NCBI GenBank assembly: GCA_003140835.1 | Contig: PLLA01000094.1 | Location: 166-50,523 of the forward strand | Direction: 5' to 3' | Length of the DNA: 50,358 nucleotides | From: Candidatus Tumulicola scandinaviensis | Lineage (GTDB): Bacteria > Vulcanimicrobiota > Vulcanimicrobiia > Vulcanimicrobiales > Vulcanimicrobiaceae | Shown here: in pieces, positions 17,072-25,506 of the stretch | How the letters are laid out: the number at the start of each line of letters is the position of its first letter | Position numbering within the stretch: position 1 is the stretch's first letter | Translations under genes and position numbers: made by a program | Notes under the pieces: generated by a model | What the model saw: only the letters and a program-made list of their open reading frames with translations | What the model was told of the DNA's origin: nothing | Databases searched by the model: none

Positions 17072-19006
17072 TCAGGTTACCCTTTCGTGGGAGGTGAGGC
17101 CTTCATTCACCGCCGATTTCGCGTCGGTCGCAAGCGCCATCATGGGGAAGAGGTGGCGATAAAGATGGTAGTTGATATAAAAGTCGCGAGGAAAACCAGT
17201 CCCGGTGCACTCCCGCTCGTCCCAAGTTCCGTCCGGACGCTGCGACTCGCACAAAAAGCCAAGACCCCTTTGGGTGGCCGGGTGTTGCGCGAGGCCGGCC
17301 AACTGCAAGGCATTCACCGCCCACGCCGTTTGCGATGCAGTGCTGCGACCGACGCCCGCGAACGACGGATCGACGTATGAGTGGCAGCTCTCGCCCCAGC
17401 CGCCATCGGCGTTTTGCGTGTCCAGCAGCCAGGCTGCTGCCCGGTCGACCATATCGCTGCCGGCGCCGAGCGCCTTGAGCGCCGACACCACGCACCAGGT
17501 TCCGTAGATGTAGTTCACGCCCCAGCGGCCGAACCAGCTGCCGGTCGGGTTCTGCGTTTCGCGCAAATACTGCAGCCCGCGAGCGACGTACGGATCGGCC
17601 GTCCCGGCGCCGAGCACGGCGAGCATCTCGAGCACGTGAGCGGTAACGTCTTCGGTCGGCGGATCGATCATCGCCCCGAAATCCGAAAACGGCATTCGAT
17701 ACAGCAACTCGCGCGTGTTGTCGCGATCGAAAGCCGCCCACGCACCGTTGCGCGAGCGCATCGCCAGCGTCCACCGGCGGGCGCGCTCGACAGCCGGCGC
17801 TACCTTAGCGGCATCGCCGCCTTCGAGCAATGCCAGCACGACGATCGTCGTGTCGTCGATATCCGGATAGACGTCATTGTCGAACTCGAACGCCCAGCCG
17901 TTCCCGCGCGTCTCCGAGCACTTCACGCGCCAATCGCCGGGCGCGTCGTCGGGAATCTGCTCTTGGAGCAGCCACTGCGTCGCTCGCTGCATGGCCGGAT
18001 GACCGCGCTCGAAACCCGCCAGCGCCAACGCGCGTACCGCCCAAGCCGTGTCCCACACCGGCGACATGCAAGCCAAGAACCGCCAGCCTCCGACTTCACT
18101 GGCACGATCGGTGTCGTCGATGATGAACCGTTTGAAACCGTCGACGCCTTTACGCATAACCGGATGCTCCAACCCGAAGCCCATCAGATCGAGCGCGATC
18201 AGCGAGTACACCCACGGGGGCTGAATGCCGCCCCAACTGCCGTCGGCCTCTTGACGCTCGACGATCCACTGCGCGACGCGCCGCTGTGCCTTCCGGCGGA
18301 ACGGTTGGAACGGAAATCGCTCGTAGAGCTTCTGGAGTCTCTCGACGAGCACCAGCCAACCGCTGCCGTGCACGCGCTTCAAGTGCGTTTCCGTTCCCGG
18401 CAGGACGATTTCGCCGACGTCTACCCCGAGATCGCGCACCGGCCTTTTCGAAACGACGATAGTGAGCGGCGCAACCGTGCCCCGCGCCCAACAGGCGAAG
18501 TCGTACAAGTTGAACGGCATCCATACCGGAAAGAATGCAAGCTCCGGAGGCTGCGATGGAACGCCCGTCCACGGATACTTGCCGAAAATCGCCAGCCAGA
18601 TTTTGGTAAAGACGCGCGCATTGGCCACGCCCCCGGCGCGCAAGATCACGGTTAGCGCTCTGCGCATTTCCTCGCCGCTCGGATCGTGCCCGAGGACTTT
18701 GAGCGCCACGTACGCTTCGATCGTCGTGCTCAGGTCGGCCGGCCCGTCGTAGTAGAGCGCCCACGAGCCGTCCTCGCGCTGGTTTTGCAAGAGGTGCTTC
18801 GCAGCGCCGGTTCGGATGCCGTCGATTGGGATCCCCAGAAACCGATACAGCAATACGTGCTCGGCCGTCATGGTGACGTTGGTCTCCAACTCGCCCGACC
18901 ACCAGCCTTCCGGCGACTGTTCGGCCAACAGCCACTCGACGCTCGCTCGAAGGGCGCCGGCGGTCTTCGAAGCCGCCGGCGGCTGGGCGGAGGAAGCGGC
19001 GTTCAC
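17072..19006 (-). CDS. shc: Squalene-hopene cyclase
   Basis: Cyclises squalene to hopene/hopanol at the membrane surface, the defining step of hopanoid synthesis. It has 644 residues, near the usual 630-720. Seen: catalytic DxDD as D382-I-D384-D385 (YPDIDDTT), several QW repeats (for example QREDGSWALY, QEADGSWGGI, QNADGGWGES, QRPDGTW), WDTAWAVRAL, and WGVNYIYGTWCV typical of Shc. The start is GTG at 19006, overlapping the hpnE stop by 4 nt (GTGA). An open frame with no disrupted motifs indicates an active enzyme. Confidence 0.97.
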   Translation of the reverse strand: MNAASSAQPPAASKTAGALRASVEWLLAEQSPEGWWSGELETNVTMTAEHVLLYRFLGIPIDGIRTGAAKHLLQNQREDGSWALYYDGPADLSTTIEAYVALKVLGHDPSGEEMRRALTVILRAGGVANARVFTKIWLAIFGKYPWTGVPSQPPELAFFPVWMPFNLYDFACWARGTVAPLTIVVSKRPVRDLGVDVGEIVLPGTETHLKRVHGSGWLVLVERLQKLYERFPFQPFRRKAQRRVAQWIVERQEADGSWGGIQPPWVYSLIALDLMGFGLEHPVMRKGVDGFKRFIIDDTDRASEVGGWRFLACMSPVWDTAWAVRALALAGFERGHPAMQRATQWLLQEQIPDDAPGDWRVKCSETRGNGWAFEFDNDVYPDIDDTTIVVLALLEGGDAAKVAPAVERARRWTLAMRSRNGAWAAFDRDNTRELLYRMPFSDFGAMIDPPTEDVTAHVLEMLAVLGAGTADPYVARGLQYLRETQNPTGSWFGRWGVNYIYGTWCVVSALKALGAGSDMVDRAAAWLLDTQNADGGWGESCHSYVDPSFAGVGRSTASQTAWAVNALQLAGLAQHPATQRGLGFLCESQRPDGTWDERECTGTGFPRDFYINYHLYRHLFPMMALATDAKSAVNEGLTSHERVT

Positions 19007-20358
19007 GACGCGCGACTCGGCAACGGCGTTGCGGTCGGCGCGCGCTCAGGGCGCGCCGCTAGACTGCGTTGCAGCGCGCGGGCGGCATACGCTCCGCTGC
19101 GCACGGCGGATTCCATCGTGTCGGGCCACCCCCCGGTATCGGTCCAACCTCCCGCGATGACCACTGCCGGCTCTGCAGTCGTTTGGCTTGGCCGAGTCGC
19201 GCCGGCACGGGGCAGATACGTTGCATCCGGGTTGCGCGTGACCGCGGTGCTTAGCAGTTTTGTCCCGCGCAACGCGGGAACGAACGAGCACACTTCACGC
19301 CACGCCAGCGCTTCCAGTTCGCCGGTTGAAAGCCGCAGGTATTCGTCGGCCGCGCTGAAGCTGCAACACAAGTATCCCGGGGTTTTTTCAAAGATCCATT
19401 GAAGCGGCGAGTCCAGAGCCGCCGCAAAATCGACCTCGATGGTGGGGCCGTCGTGCCACAGATGCACGTCGACGATTGGATACGGCTCAAACGAATCGAG
19501 ATTTTCGATCCCGTAGGGTCGCGCATCACCGAGCAGTTTCCCTAGCGCGCGCGGCGGAACCGCCAACACGACGCCGTCGAAATCCCCGATCGAACGGTCG
19601 CCGAGGAGGTGCAGAACGATCGGACGATTGCGCGCGCGGTCGAGCGTCACGCCGACGACCGGCGACGCGAGGCGAACGGCGTCCAATCGGTCGGCGGCCG
19701 CCTGCGCCAAGTGGGCTAGCGGCACGGTTGAAAATCCGAAGCGCGCGGCCCCCGGCTCGCTCAAGAACGCCGTTGACAGGACGAACGTCGCATCGGCGCG
19801 ACTCACGCGTCCAAACGGAGCGTTCAATGCCGGGATGAAAAACGGGTCCCAAAACGCCCGGCGCGTTTGCGCATTCTGCCCGGTCCGTTCGAGCCAATCC
19901 TCAAACGTCTCATCATCCGCCGCCGCGGCCGGCCGCGCTTTCGATAACAGCGCCGACACGAGCGCACGCCCAACTCGAAGTTTGCCGCCAAGACTCAAGT
20001 GTGGGTAGCGCGCAAACGAGGCGAGCAAATGAAACGGCGCCGGCAGATCGCTCGCGCGCAAGTGTCCAGAGGTGCCGTCCCGCGCGAGTACCAGCGCATC
20101 GAAGCGATCCTGCAGATGCAAGACGTGCTCCATTCCGACGCGCCGCGCGAACGCGACGAACTCCGTGCAGCATGCCAGGAAAACGTGCTGTCCGTTGTCG
20201 ACTTCGCGACCGTCGATCTCGAACGACGTCGCGCGGCCGCCAAGAAGCCGGCTGCGTTCGAAGAGTTCGACGGACGCGCCCGCGTCCTTCAGATCCAGGG
20301 CGGCGGCCAGCCCGGCTAGTCCCGCACCGACGACCGCTATCCGCTGCTGCTCAGCCAC
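19003..20358 (-). CDS. hpnE: Hydroxysqualene dehydroxylase (HpnE)
   Basis: An FAD-dependent amine-oxidase-fold enzyme that reduces hydroxysqualene to squalene, the third step of the HpnCDE route. Start GTG 20358 (VAEQQRIAVVGAGLAGLAAA) is chosen because the dinucleotide-binding motif begins about 7 residues later; the open frame runs further upstream but only as a shadow of hpnD. That gives 451 residues. Seen: GAGLAGL, ELFERSRLLGGRATSFE, NGQHVFLACCTEF, WDPFFIPALNAPF, and the C-terminal FAD motif VVIAGGWTDTGGWPDTMESA. It overlaps hpnD by 22 nt and shc by 4 nt. Confidence 0.93.
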   Translation of the reverse strand: MAEQQRIAVVGAGLAGLAAALDLKDAGASVELFERSRLLGGRATSFEIDGREVDNGQHVFLACCTEFVAFARRVGMEHVLHLQDRFDALVLARDGTSGHLRASDLPAPFHLLASFARYPHLSLGGKLRVGRALVSALLSKARPAAAADDETFEDWLERTGQNAQTRRAFWDPFFIPALNAPFGRVSRADATFVLSTAFLSEPGAARFGFSTVPLAHLAQAAADRLDAVRLASPVVGVTLDRARNRPIVLHLLGDRSIGDFDGVVLAVPPRALGKLLGDARPYGIENLDSFEPYPIVDVHLWHDGPTIEVDFAAALDSPLQWIFEKTPGYLCCSFSAADEYLRLSTGELEALAWREVCSFVPALRGTKLLSTAVTRNPDATYLPRAGATRPSQTTAEPAVVIAGGWTDTGGWPDTMESAVRSGAYAARALQRSLAARPERAPTATPLPSRAS

Positions 20359-21248
20359 GACCTCACCACGACGCGCAACTTTTCGGTCTTCGATAGCGCC
20401 GCGCGTTCGCGTAGCGGCAGCGCCGGATTGCGCTCGATTTTCTTGAGTAACTCCTCGTAAATGCCCGCCATGGTTTGCACGCACGCCGCCGGCCTCCGGG
20501 GGATATAGCGCAACACTTCGTAGCCGCTGGCAAAGTATCCGCGCGCGCGCTCGACCTGATAGGCGACGAGGTCGTTCCATCCGGGTGCGATGTCGCCGGT
20601 GAACAACGACGACTCGGGTACGCCGAAGCGCTGCAAGTCTTCTTGGGGGAGATACACCCGCTGCATGTCGACGGCGTCCTCACGCACGTCGCGCAAAATG
20701 TTCGTGAGTTGGAGCGCGAGACCAAGGTCGTCGGCGCGGTCCAAAGCGGCTGGTTCGGTGAAGCCGAAAATGCGCACGCACATGCGGCCGACCACCGACG
20801 CAACCAGCGTGCAATATCGGCGGAGGTCGTCGAACGACCCGTACCGTTGGTGGCTGAAATCCATCTCGACGCCGTCGATGAGCATCTGCAACTCTTCTTC
20901 CGGAATGGCGTACCGTTCGATCGCCTCCGCCAGCACGCGTAAGATCGGATCCTCCCCAAAGTCGCCGCGAACGGCGCGCGAAATCCGCTCTCGATGGTGC
21001 TTCAGCCGTTCGGGCAGATTTTCAAGAAGCTCGCTGCTCTTCGCGCTCCCGTCGGCTTCGTCGTCGACCTGCCTTGCGAAGTTGTAGAGCGCGTAGATGG
21101 CCATGCGTTCGTGATGACCCAGGGAAATAAAACCCCAATAGAAGTTACCAGCCTCGCGCCGCGCCATGTCGCGATTGAAGCGTTCCGCACGATGCTGATC
21201 GGATTCCGAAGGTGCAATGCCCAGAAGCGTTTTCGGCAAGTTCGTCAT
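20337..21248 (-). CDS. hpnD: Presqualene diphosphate synthase (HpnD)
   Basis: A squalene/phytoene-synthase-family protein of 303 residues joining two farnesyl diphosphates to presqualene diphosphate. Seen: ALYNFARQVDDEAD (first Asp-rich motif), HQRYGSFDDLRRYCTLVASV, and the second motif LQLTNILRDVREDAVDMQRV followed by YLPQEDLQRFG. The start ATG at 21248 overlaps the hpnC stop as ATGA, so the two are translationally coupled. A longer open frame upstream is a shadow of hpnC. It is told apart from its paralogue hpnC by the intact NILRDVREDA motif. Confidence 0.93.
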   Translation of the reverse strand: MTNLPKTLLGIAPSESDQHRAERFNRDMARREAGNFYWGFISLGHHERMAIYALYNFARQVDDEADGSAKSSELLENLPERLKHHRERISRAVRGDFGEDPILRVLAEAIERYAIPEEELQMLIDGVEMDFSHQRYGSFDDLRRYCTLVASVVGRMCVRIFGFTEPAALDRADDLGLALQLTNILRDVREDAVDMQRVYLPQEDLQRFGVPESSLFTGDIAPGWNDLVAYQVERARGYFASGYEVLRYIPRRPAACVQTMAGIYEELLKKIERNPALPLRERAALSKTEKLRVVVRSWLSSSG

Positions 21249-22135
21249 TTCGTAGGATGGGGCGTCGGTCTGCCCGGTGCCGGCGTAGCGGCGGGACGAA
21301 ACGTCTCGACGGCCGCCCGCGCTACGAGCGATAACTTGGTAGTGCGCGACACGCTGGGGCGCCGGCCGGCGGTCTGATAGCCGATACGCTCGATTGCGTC
21401 GCAGATCGCGAGGCCGCCAAGCCGGTACAGCGTGAGTTGCAAGCGCAACGGTGTCGAGGCTACGCGCCGCTCGAGGGCACGTCCGGATTCGAGCAGCGCG
21501 CGCGCACGTTCCACCAGCGCACGGGTCGCTCCAACGTTGCCCTCCCGGGCAACGTCGGATTGCACCAAGTACGACCGGCCGATGACGGCGTCGCGACTGA
21601 CATCCTGGGCGTGATTTGCGAGTTGCAAGCCGACACACACGTCGTCGGAGAGCCTTTCGCACTCGGGGTCGACGACGTCGAACACGCGCAGAACCATGCG
21701 CCCGACGGGCGCCGCAGAAAGCATGCAGTAGCGTTCCAGATCCGCCCACGCAGGATACGACTTTACCGACTGATCCATCACGTTAGCTTCGATCAAGTCC
21801 AAAAATGGCGCGGCTGGAATGCGATGGCGATCGATGGTTGGAGCCAGTGCAATCAGTGCCGGATGCACCGCCGGCTCGCCTGCGAACAGACTCTCGACCT
21901 CGCTGCGCCAGCGAGCCAGCCGCGACAGCGCGGTGCCGTCCGGACTTTCGTCGCCGAGATCGTCCGTCGATCGGCAGAACGCATAAATCCGCGCGAGGTC
22001 CGTGCGGTGGGGGCCATCCACGAAGCGCGACGCAACGCTAAAGTTCTCGTAATGACGCTGGGTAAGAAATCGGCAATAGGCGTCGGCCGCCTCGAGGGTC
22101 AGGTCAGGCGCCGCCGCGGGGTTTTGATTCCGCAT
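21245..22135 (-). CDS. hpnC: Hydroxysqualene synthase (HpnC)
   Basis: The second squalene-synthase-family protein, 296 residues, which in characterised clusters converts presqualene diphosphate to hydroxysqualene. Seen: RHYENFSVASRFV near the N-terminus, YAFCRSTDDLGDE (first Asp-rich motif) and LQLANHAQDVSRDAVIGRSY (second motif; many HpnC proteins have NFWQDV here, so the His-Ala is a variant). The C-terminus is Pro-rich and divergent. ATG 22135 begins 73 nt after the stalk-domain gene. It is coupled to hpnD by an ATGA overlap. Confidence 0.92.
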   Translation of the reverse strand: MRNQNPAAAPDLTLEAADAYCRFLTQRHYENFSVASRFVDGPHRTDLARIYAFCRSTDDLGDESPDGTALSRLARWRSEVESLFAGEPAVHPALIALAPTIDRHRIPAAPFLDLIEANVMDQSVKSYPAWADLERYCMLSAAPVGRMVLRVFDVVDPECERLSDDVCVGLQLANHAQDVSRDAVIGRSYLVQSDVAREGNVGATRALVERARALLESGRALERRVASTPLRLQLTLYRLGGLAICDAIERIGYQTAGRRPSVSRTTKLSLVARAAVETFRPAATPAPGRPTPHPTK

Positions 22136-22208
22136 GGCCGGGAGGGACTTACCCGAACCCGCTGCAGTGACCTTCGTTTCTTTCGGGCGGCGAACGACGA
22201 CGATACCG

Positions 22209-23567
22209 CTACTGGCTCAGACGAAGCTGAAGCGTTTGCTGCGTGCTCTGATTGCTGGAAGGATCGGTTGCCGTAATCTTCACCGTAATCGCTTGTTGGC
22301 CGGGCATCGGCGTGATTGACACGTTCACTTTGAAGTTTCCGGCAGAACCCGCCGTGGTGCTGCGTGCGAACTGTCCGGTCGGCGATGCGGCCGGTCCGAC
22401 CGTAATTTGTACGCTCGCATTAGCGACGGTATTGCCTTGTACGACGAACGTCGATCCAACCGCTTGATTGGCGCCGGGCTGGTTGATCGTAAGATACATT
22501 TGCGGCGGACCCGATCGAATCACTGAAAACTCCCAGCCTCGGTCGAACGTCGAGCCGCCCACGGCGCGGCCGCTGACGCGCACGGTGCGCGAGCCGAAAT
22601 CCAGCGGCGCCGGCGGTTTGTAAGAGAATCCTGTCGCAGAAACGCCGCACCGTGAGGTAATGTCGTTTCCGTCAAGCGATACGCGCACCGAGCCGGCATT
22701 GACCGCGGCCGTGAACTCGGCGGAAATCGTCGCAAAGCGGTTCGACACTTTCGTGCCGGGTGCCGGCTGTTGGGCGCGCAACTGCACGAGCCCCGGCGGC
22801 GGACCGCCGTTGAATACCGCGAACGACCATCCCCTATCGAAACGCATGCCGGCAACGTCGCCGCCGGTCACGCGCACCGTATGCGATCCGAACGCGAGCG
22901 GCGCCGGCGGACGATATGAGAAGCCCGTCGTCGATACGCCGCTGCGCGAAGTGATATCGTTGCCATCCAGCCACACGCGTACGCTGCCCGCGTACACTTG
23001 ACGCGAGAACGAGGCGGCGATAACCGGGAACCGATTGGCGATGCGTTGGTCGGGAGCGGGCTCCTGCGAGCGCAAGTAGAGTATGCCCGCGGGCGGCGCC
23101 GGTGGTGGTGGATAAGGTGGCCGTACGGGTGCCAGACCACCCATGTTGATCGAGACCACCTGCGTGCCCGCATCGTACCCGACGTTGGCTCCCAGGGACT
23201 GCGCGACGAAGCGCAACGGCACGTAGGTCGTCGCACCGACGATAAACGGCGCGACGTCGAGCAACTGCGGCTGCCCGTTGACGGTTGCCTGCGTCGAGCC
23301 GATGTGTAAGGAGACGGTCGTCTTCCCCTTTGTTGCGTTGATCGTTCCGGCGCTGTAAACCACACTTGCGCCGAGGCGTTCGAAGATGCCCCTCAGAGGA
23401 ACGAAGACGCGACCCGAGCGTTCAATAGGCCCGGGGCTGAGCTGCAGGGGCTGCCCCCCAACCATCACCGTTTGGGCGCTTGCGGGCGGCATCGGAGCGA
23501 ACGCCAGCGCGACTGCAATCGCAGCAACGGCGGCGATTCCACGCGACGAAAACGGGAACAGGTTCAT
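22209..23567 (-). CDS. Exported copper-amine-oxidase-like stalk-domain protein with tandem repeat domains
   Basis: A 452-residue protein with a signal peptide (cleavage likely after ASAQ, about 32) and GGAGGAGC before the ATG. Domains in order: a copper amine oxidase N-terminal-like/stalk domain (about 34-143: GGQPLQLSPGPIERSGRVFV, PLRGIFERLGASV, TTYVPLRFVAQSLGANVGYD), a Pro-rich linker (148-160), two tandem repeats of about 90 residues (162-252 and 260-351, sharing AGSVRV.LDGNDITSR.GVS and PPAPL.FGS.TVRV), and a C-terminal Ig-like domain (356-450). The stalk domain is common in bacterial cell-surface proteins and is not itself an oxidase. It lies inside the hopanoid unit between fni and hpnC on the same strand, so a membrane or envelope role linked to hopanoids is possible but unproven. 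Confidence 0.85.
   Translation of the reverse strand: MNLFPFSSRGIAAVAAIAVALAFAPMPPASAQTVMVGGQPLQLSPGPIERSGRVFVPLRGIFERLGASVVYSAGTINATKGKTTVSLHIGSTQATVNGQPQLLDVAPFIVGATTYVPLRFVAQSLGANVGYDAGTQVVSINMGGLAPVRPPYPPPPAPPAGILYLRSQEPAPDQRIANRFPVIAASFSRQVYAGSVRVWLDGNDITSRSGVSTTGFSYRPPAPLAFGSHTVRVTGGDVAGMRFDRGWSFAVFNGGPPPGLVQLRAQQPAPGTKVSNRFATISAEFTAAVNAGSVRVSLDGNDITSRCGVSATGFSYKPPAPLDFGSRTVRVSGRAVGGSTFDRGWEFSVIRSGPPQMYLTINQPGANQAVGSTFVVQGNTVANASVQITVGPAASPTGQFARSTTAGSAGNFKVNVSITPMPGQQAITVKITATDPSSNQSTQQTLQLRLSQ
22515..23084 (-). repeat. Tandem duplicated domain within the stalk-domain gene
   Basis: Two adjacent in-frame units of about 273-276 bp (22812-23084 and 22515-22790). They encode near-matching sequences with shared landmarks RSQEPAP/RAQQPAP, AGSVRV, LDGNDITSR, TGFSY, PPAPL, FDRGW. 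Both remain in frame and have diverged, which points to an old internal duplication. Confidence 0.8.
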
Positions 23568-23661
23568 CGTAGCTCCTCCAAGGGTGCAAAGCACGGCCTT
23601 CGCTCGGCCATTCGCCGCTCCGGTCACGCCAGCCTCGCCCAGCATGGAAGCTTCGACTGCG

Positions 23662-24723
23662 CTACCGGGCGGCCAGAATCGGGCGCGGCGGTGTACGAAG
23701 ATCCGACAGGGAGCGCGTACCCAAGCAGAACATCGCGACGCGCAGCACCTCGATAAACTCGCGCGCGAGATCCAGGGCAGCGTCGCAGCCGTTGTCGGCG
23801 GCTCGCAGAAAGGGCCCGGCAATTCCGACCAGGTCCGCGCCCATGGCGAGCGCCTTGACGACGTCGAGCCCCGTCCGGATTCCCCCGCTCGCGACGATCG
23901 TCTCGGTTGGCGCGACCTCGCGCGCGCGCCGCAAACATTCTGCCGACGGGATGCCCCACCCGGCGAACGCCGCCGCAACGCGCGCGCGCCACGGTTCGGC
24001 GATCCGATGGCGCTCGACTTCGCTCCACGACGTTCCGCCGGCACCCGCCAAATCGATGGCTGCGACGCCCGCATCGAACAGCGCACGCACCGCATCAGGC
24101 GCAATCCCCCAGCCGACCTCTTTTACGATAACGGGAAATTCGAGGCGCCGGCAAACGGCGGCGATTCGATCGAGCAAACCGCGAAAACAGGTATCGCCTT
24201 CCGGTTGCAATGCTTCTTGCAAGGCGTTGAGGTGCAGCACGAGCGCGTCGGCGCGTACCATCTCGACCAATCGGCGGCAATCGTCGGCAGTGTACCCCTT
24301 GTTCAGTTGTACGGCGCCGAGGTTCGCGAGGAGTAACACGTCGGGAGCCAGCTCGCGGACGTCGAAGCTTTCCAGCAACTCGGGCGACTCGAGAAGCGCG
24401 CGGCCTGAGCCTAAACCCATGGCGAGGCGATGCGTTTGGGCGACGCGCGCCAGCGTCTGATTGATGCGAATGGCTTCGCGCGTTCCGCCGGTCATGCACG
24501 AAATCAACAGCGGAGCCGCCAGGTCGCGTCCGAACATTCGCGTCGATGTATCGATGTCGCGCAAGTCGAGTTCGGGCAATGCCTGATGTACGAGAGCGTA
24601 GTCGTCGAAGCCGCTGCCGAGACCCTTCGATTCGACGTCGCGTTCGACGTTGATCCGAAGGTGCTCCGCTTTTCGCGACCGGGTCGTTTCTTCAGGCAGC
24701 GCGGGTTGCGACGTGTCGGGCAA
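23662..24723 (-). CDS. fni: Type 2 isopentenyl-diphosphate isomerase
   Basis: An FMN- and NADPH-dependent enzyme that interconverts IPP and DMAPP. About 353 residues. Seen: RKAEHLRINVERDVESKGLG near the start, LLISCMTGGTREAIRIN (FMN-site block), GLGSGRALLESPE, LHLNALQEALQPEGD, IVKEVGWGI, AIDLAGAGGTSW and TIVASGGIRTGLDVVKALAM, all typical. The start is uncertain: TTG 24723 gives a family-length N-terminus and overlaps the upstream gene by 32 nt. It lies 94 nt upstream of the stalk-domain gene, supplying building blocks to the farnesyl/squalene genes of the same unit. Confidence 0.93.
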   Translation of the reverse strand: MPDTSQPALPEETTRSRKAEHLRINVERDVESKGLGSGFDDYALVHQALPELDLRDIDTSTRMFGRDLAAPLLISCMTGGTREAIRINQTLARVAQTHRLAMGLGSGRALLESPELLESFDVRELAPDVLLLANLGAVQLNKGYTADDCRRLVEMVRADALVLHLNALQEALQPEGDTCFRGLLDRIAAVCRRLEFPVIVKEVGWGIAPDAVRALFDAGVAAIDLAGAGGTSWSEVERHRIAEPWRARVAAAFAGWGIPSAECLRRAREVAPTETIVASGGIRTGLDVVKALAMGADLVGIAGPFLRAADNGCDAALDLAREFIEVLRVAMFCLGTRSLSDLRTPPRPILAAR

Positions 24724-25501
24724 GGTTCTCGAAGCCTTCGAGGTGCGCGTGCTCTGGAATGCTCCGTTCGATCGACGCGACCGCTTTGCTCGACAGGCGT
24801 GCTGCCAGGCCTGGGTCGCGGCTGTTGACCGCCGCAGCCAGGAGGCGGCCGGCGCGGCGGAAGCCACGGCAGACGCCGGCATCCGCATTCGCGATAAGCG
24901 CGCCAGCTTCGAGTGCGGCGCCGGTGAGCGCCGCGCTCCGGCGGCGTACGGAACGCACGCGCACCAGCAGACCGCTGGATTCTCGACCGTTCGGGCCGCG
25001 CTCGGTGTCGCTGGTTCTTCCTTCTATAGCCTCGAGCACCGCGCGGGTTACCAGCGAGGCAACTCGAAGGCGGCGTTCCGCGTTGCCGACGTCCTGCGCG
25101 AGGACCCTTAACGCCATCGCGTAGAGGGCGTCGCCCGCATTGAGGCTCTGCCCTAGACCCCACCGCGCGACGACGGAGCATGCACTGCGCTCGCCGGCGA
25201 GGGCCGTCACTTCGTCTTCTTCCACGAGTTCGTCGTGAAGCAGCATGAAGCGGTCGAACAAATCAAAAGCGGCGGCAACCGGAAGCGCGTCGCCGATCGC
25301 GTCCGCATCCCCGTCGCATGCCCGGCACGCCCACATGACGAGGTTGGGGCGCAGCATGAGGCGATCCGCCTCTGCGAGCCCGCGTTCTTCAATGATCGTT
25401 CCGGCAACGGAGCGAAACGGCAAGGCGATCCCGCGCAAATATTCGAGGACGCGAGCGCGATGTTCGCCCATGGGTGGGGATTCGAACGGCGACGACGGCA
25501 T
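24692..25501 (-). CDS. Polyprenyl-synthase-like protein with degenerate Asp-rich motifs
   Basis: 269 residues resembling trans-isoprenyl diphosphate synthases, which build geranyl/farnesyl diphosphate. Support: LMLRPNLVMWACRA (LRP block), AAAFDLFDRFMLLHDELVEE (first motif region) and GQSLNAGDALYAMALRVL, matching the family's 'AilaGDaL' helix. Against a normal enzyme: the usual DDxxD is D90-E-L-V-E94, the Arg-Arg-Gly that follows is absent, and the second Asp-rich motif is replaced by RRAGRLLAAAVNSRDPGLAA (about 215-234). It could be a regulatory or non-catalytic subunit, or an enzyme of changed specificity. It starts 5 nt after the upstream lipoprotein gene and overlaps fni by 32 nt, firmly inside the unit. 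Confidence 0.72.
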   Translation of the reverse strand: MPSSPFESPPMGEHRARVLEYLRGIALPFRSVAGTIIEERGLAEADRLMLRPNLVMWACRACDGDADAIGDALPVAAAFDLFDRFMLLHDELVEEDEVTALAGERSACSVVARWGLGQSLNAGDALYAMALRVLAQDVGNAERRLRVASLVTRAVLEAIEGRTSDTERGPNGRESSGLLVRVRSVRRRSAALTGAALEAGALIANADAGVCRGFRRAGRLLAAAVNSRDPGLAARLSSKAVASIERSIPEHAHLEGFENLARHVATRAA

Positions 25502-25506
25502 TTGCG

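Noticed and set aside
17381-18655. Long plus-strand open frame (424 codons) opposite shc
   Set aside because: Arg-rich shadow frame; shc on the minus strand has DxDD and QW motifs.
20359-20580. Upstream extension of hpnE (about 74 more residues in frame)
   Set aside because: Arg-rich text that is a shadow of hpnD; the FAD motif begins 7 residues after GTG 20358, as expected for the family.
25478-25497. Possible tRNA T-arm (GTTCGAATCCCC on the minus strand)
   Set aside because: The flanking bases do not pair as a T-stem, no D- or anticodon arm is found upstream, and the stretch codes for the start of the prenyl-synthase-like protein.
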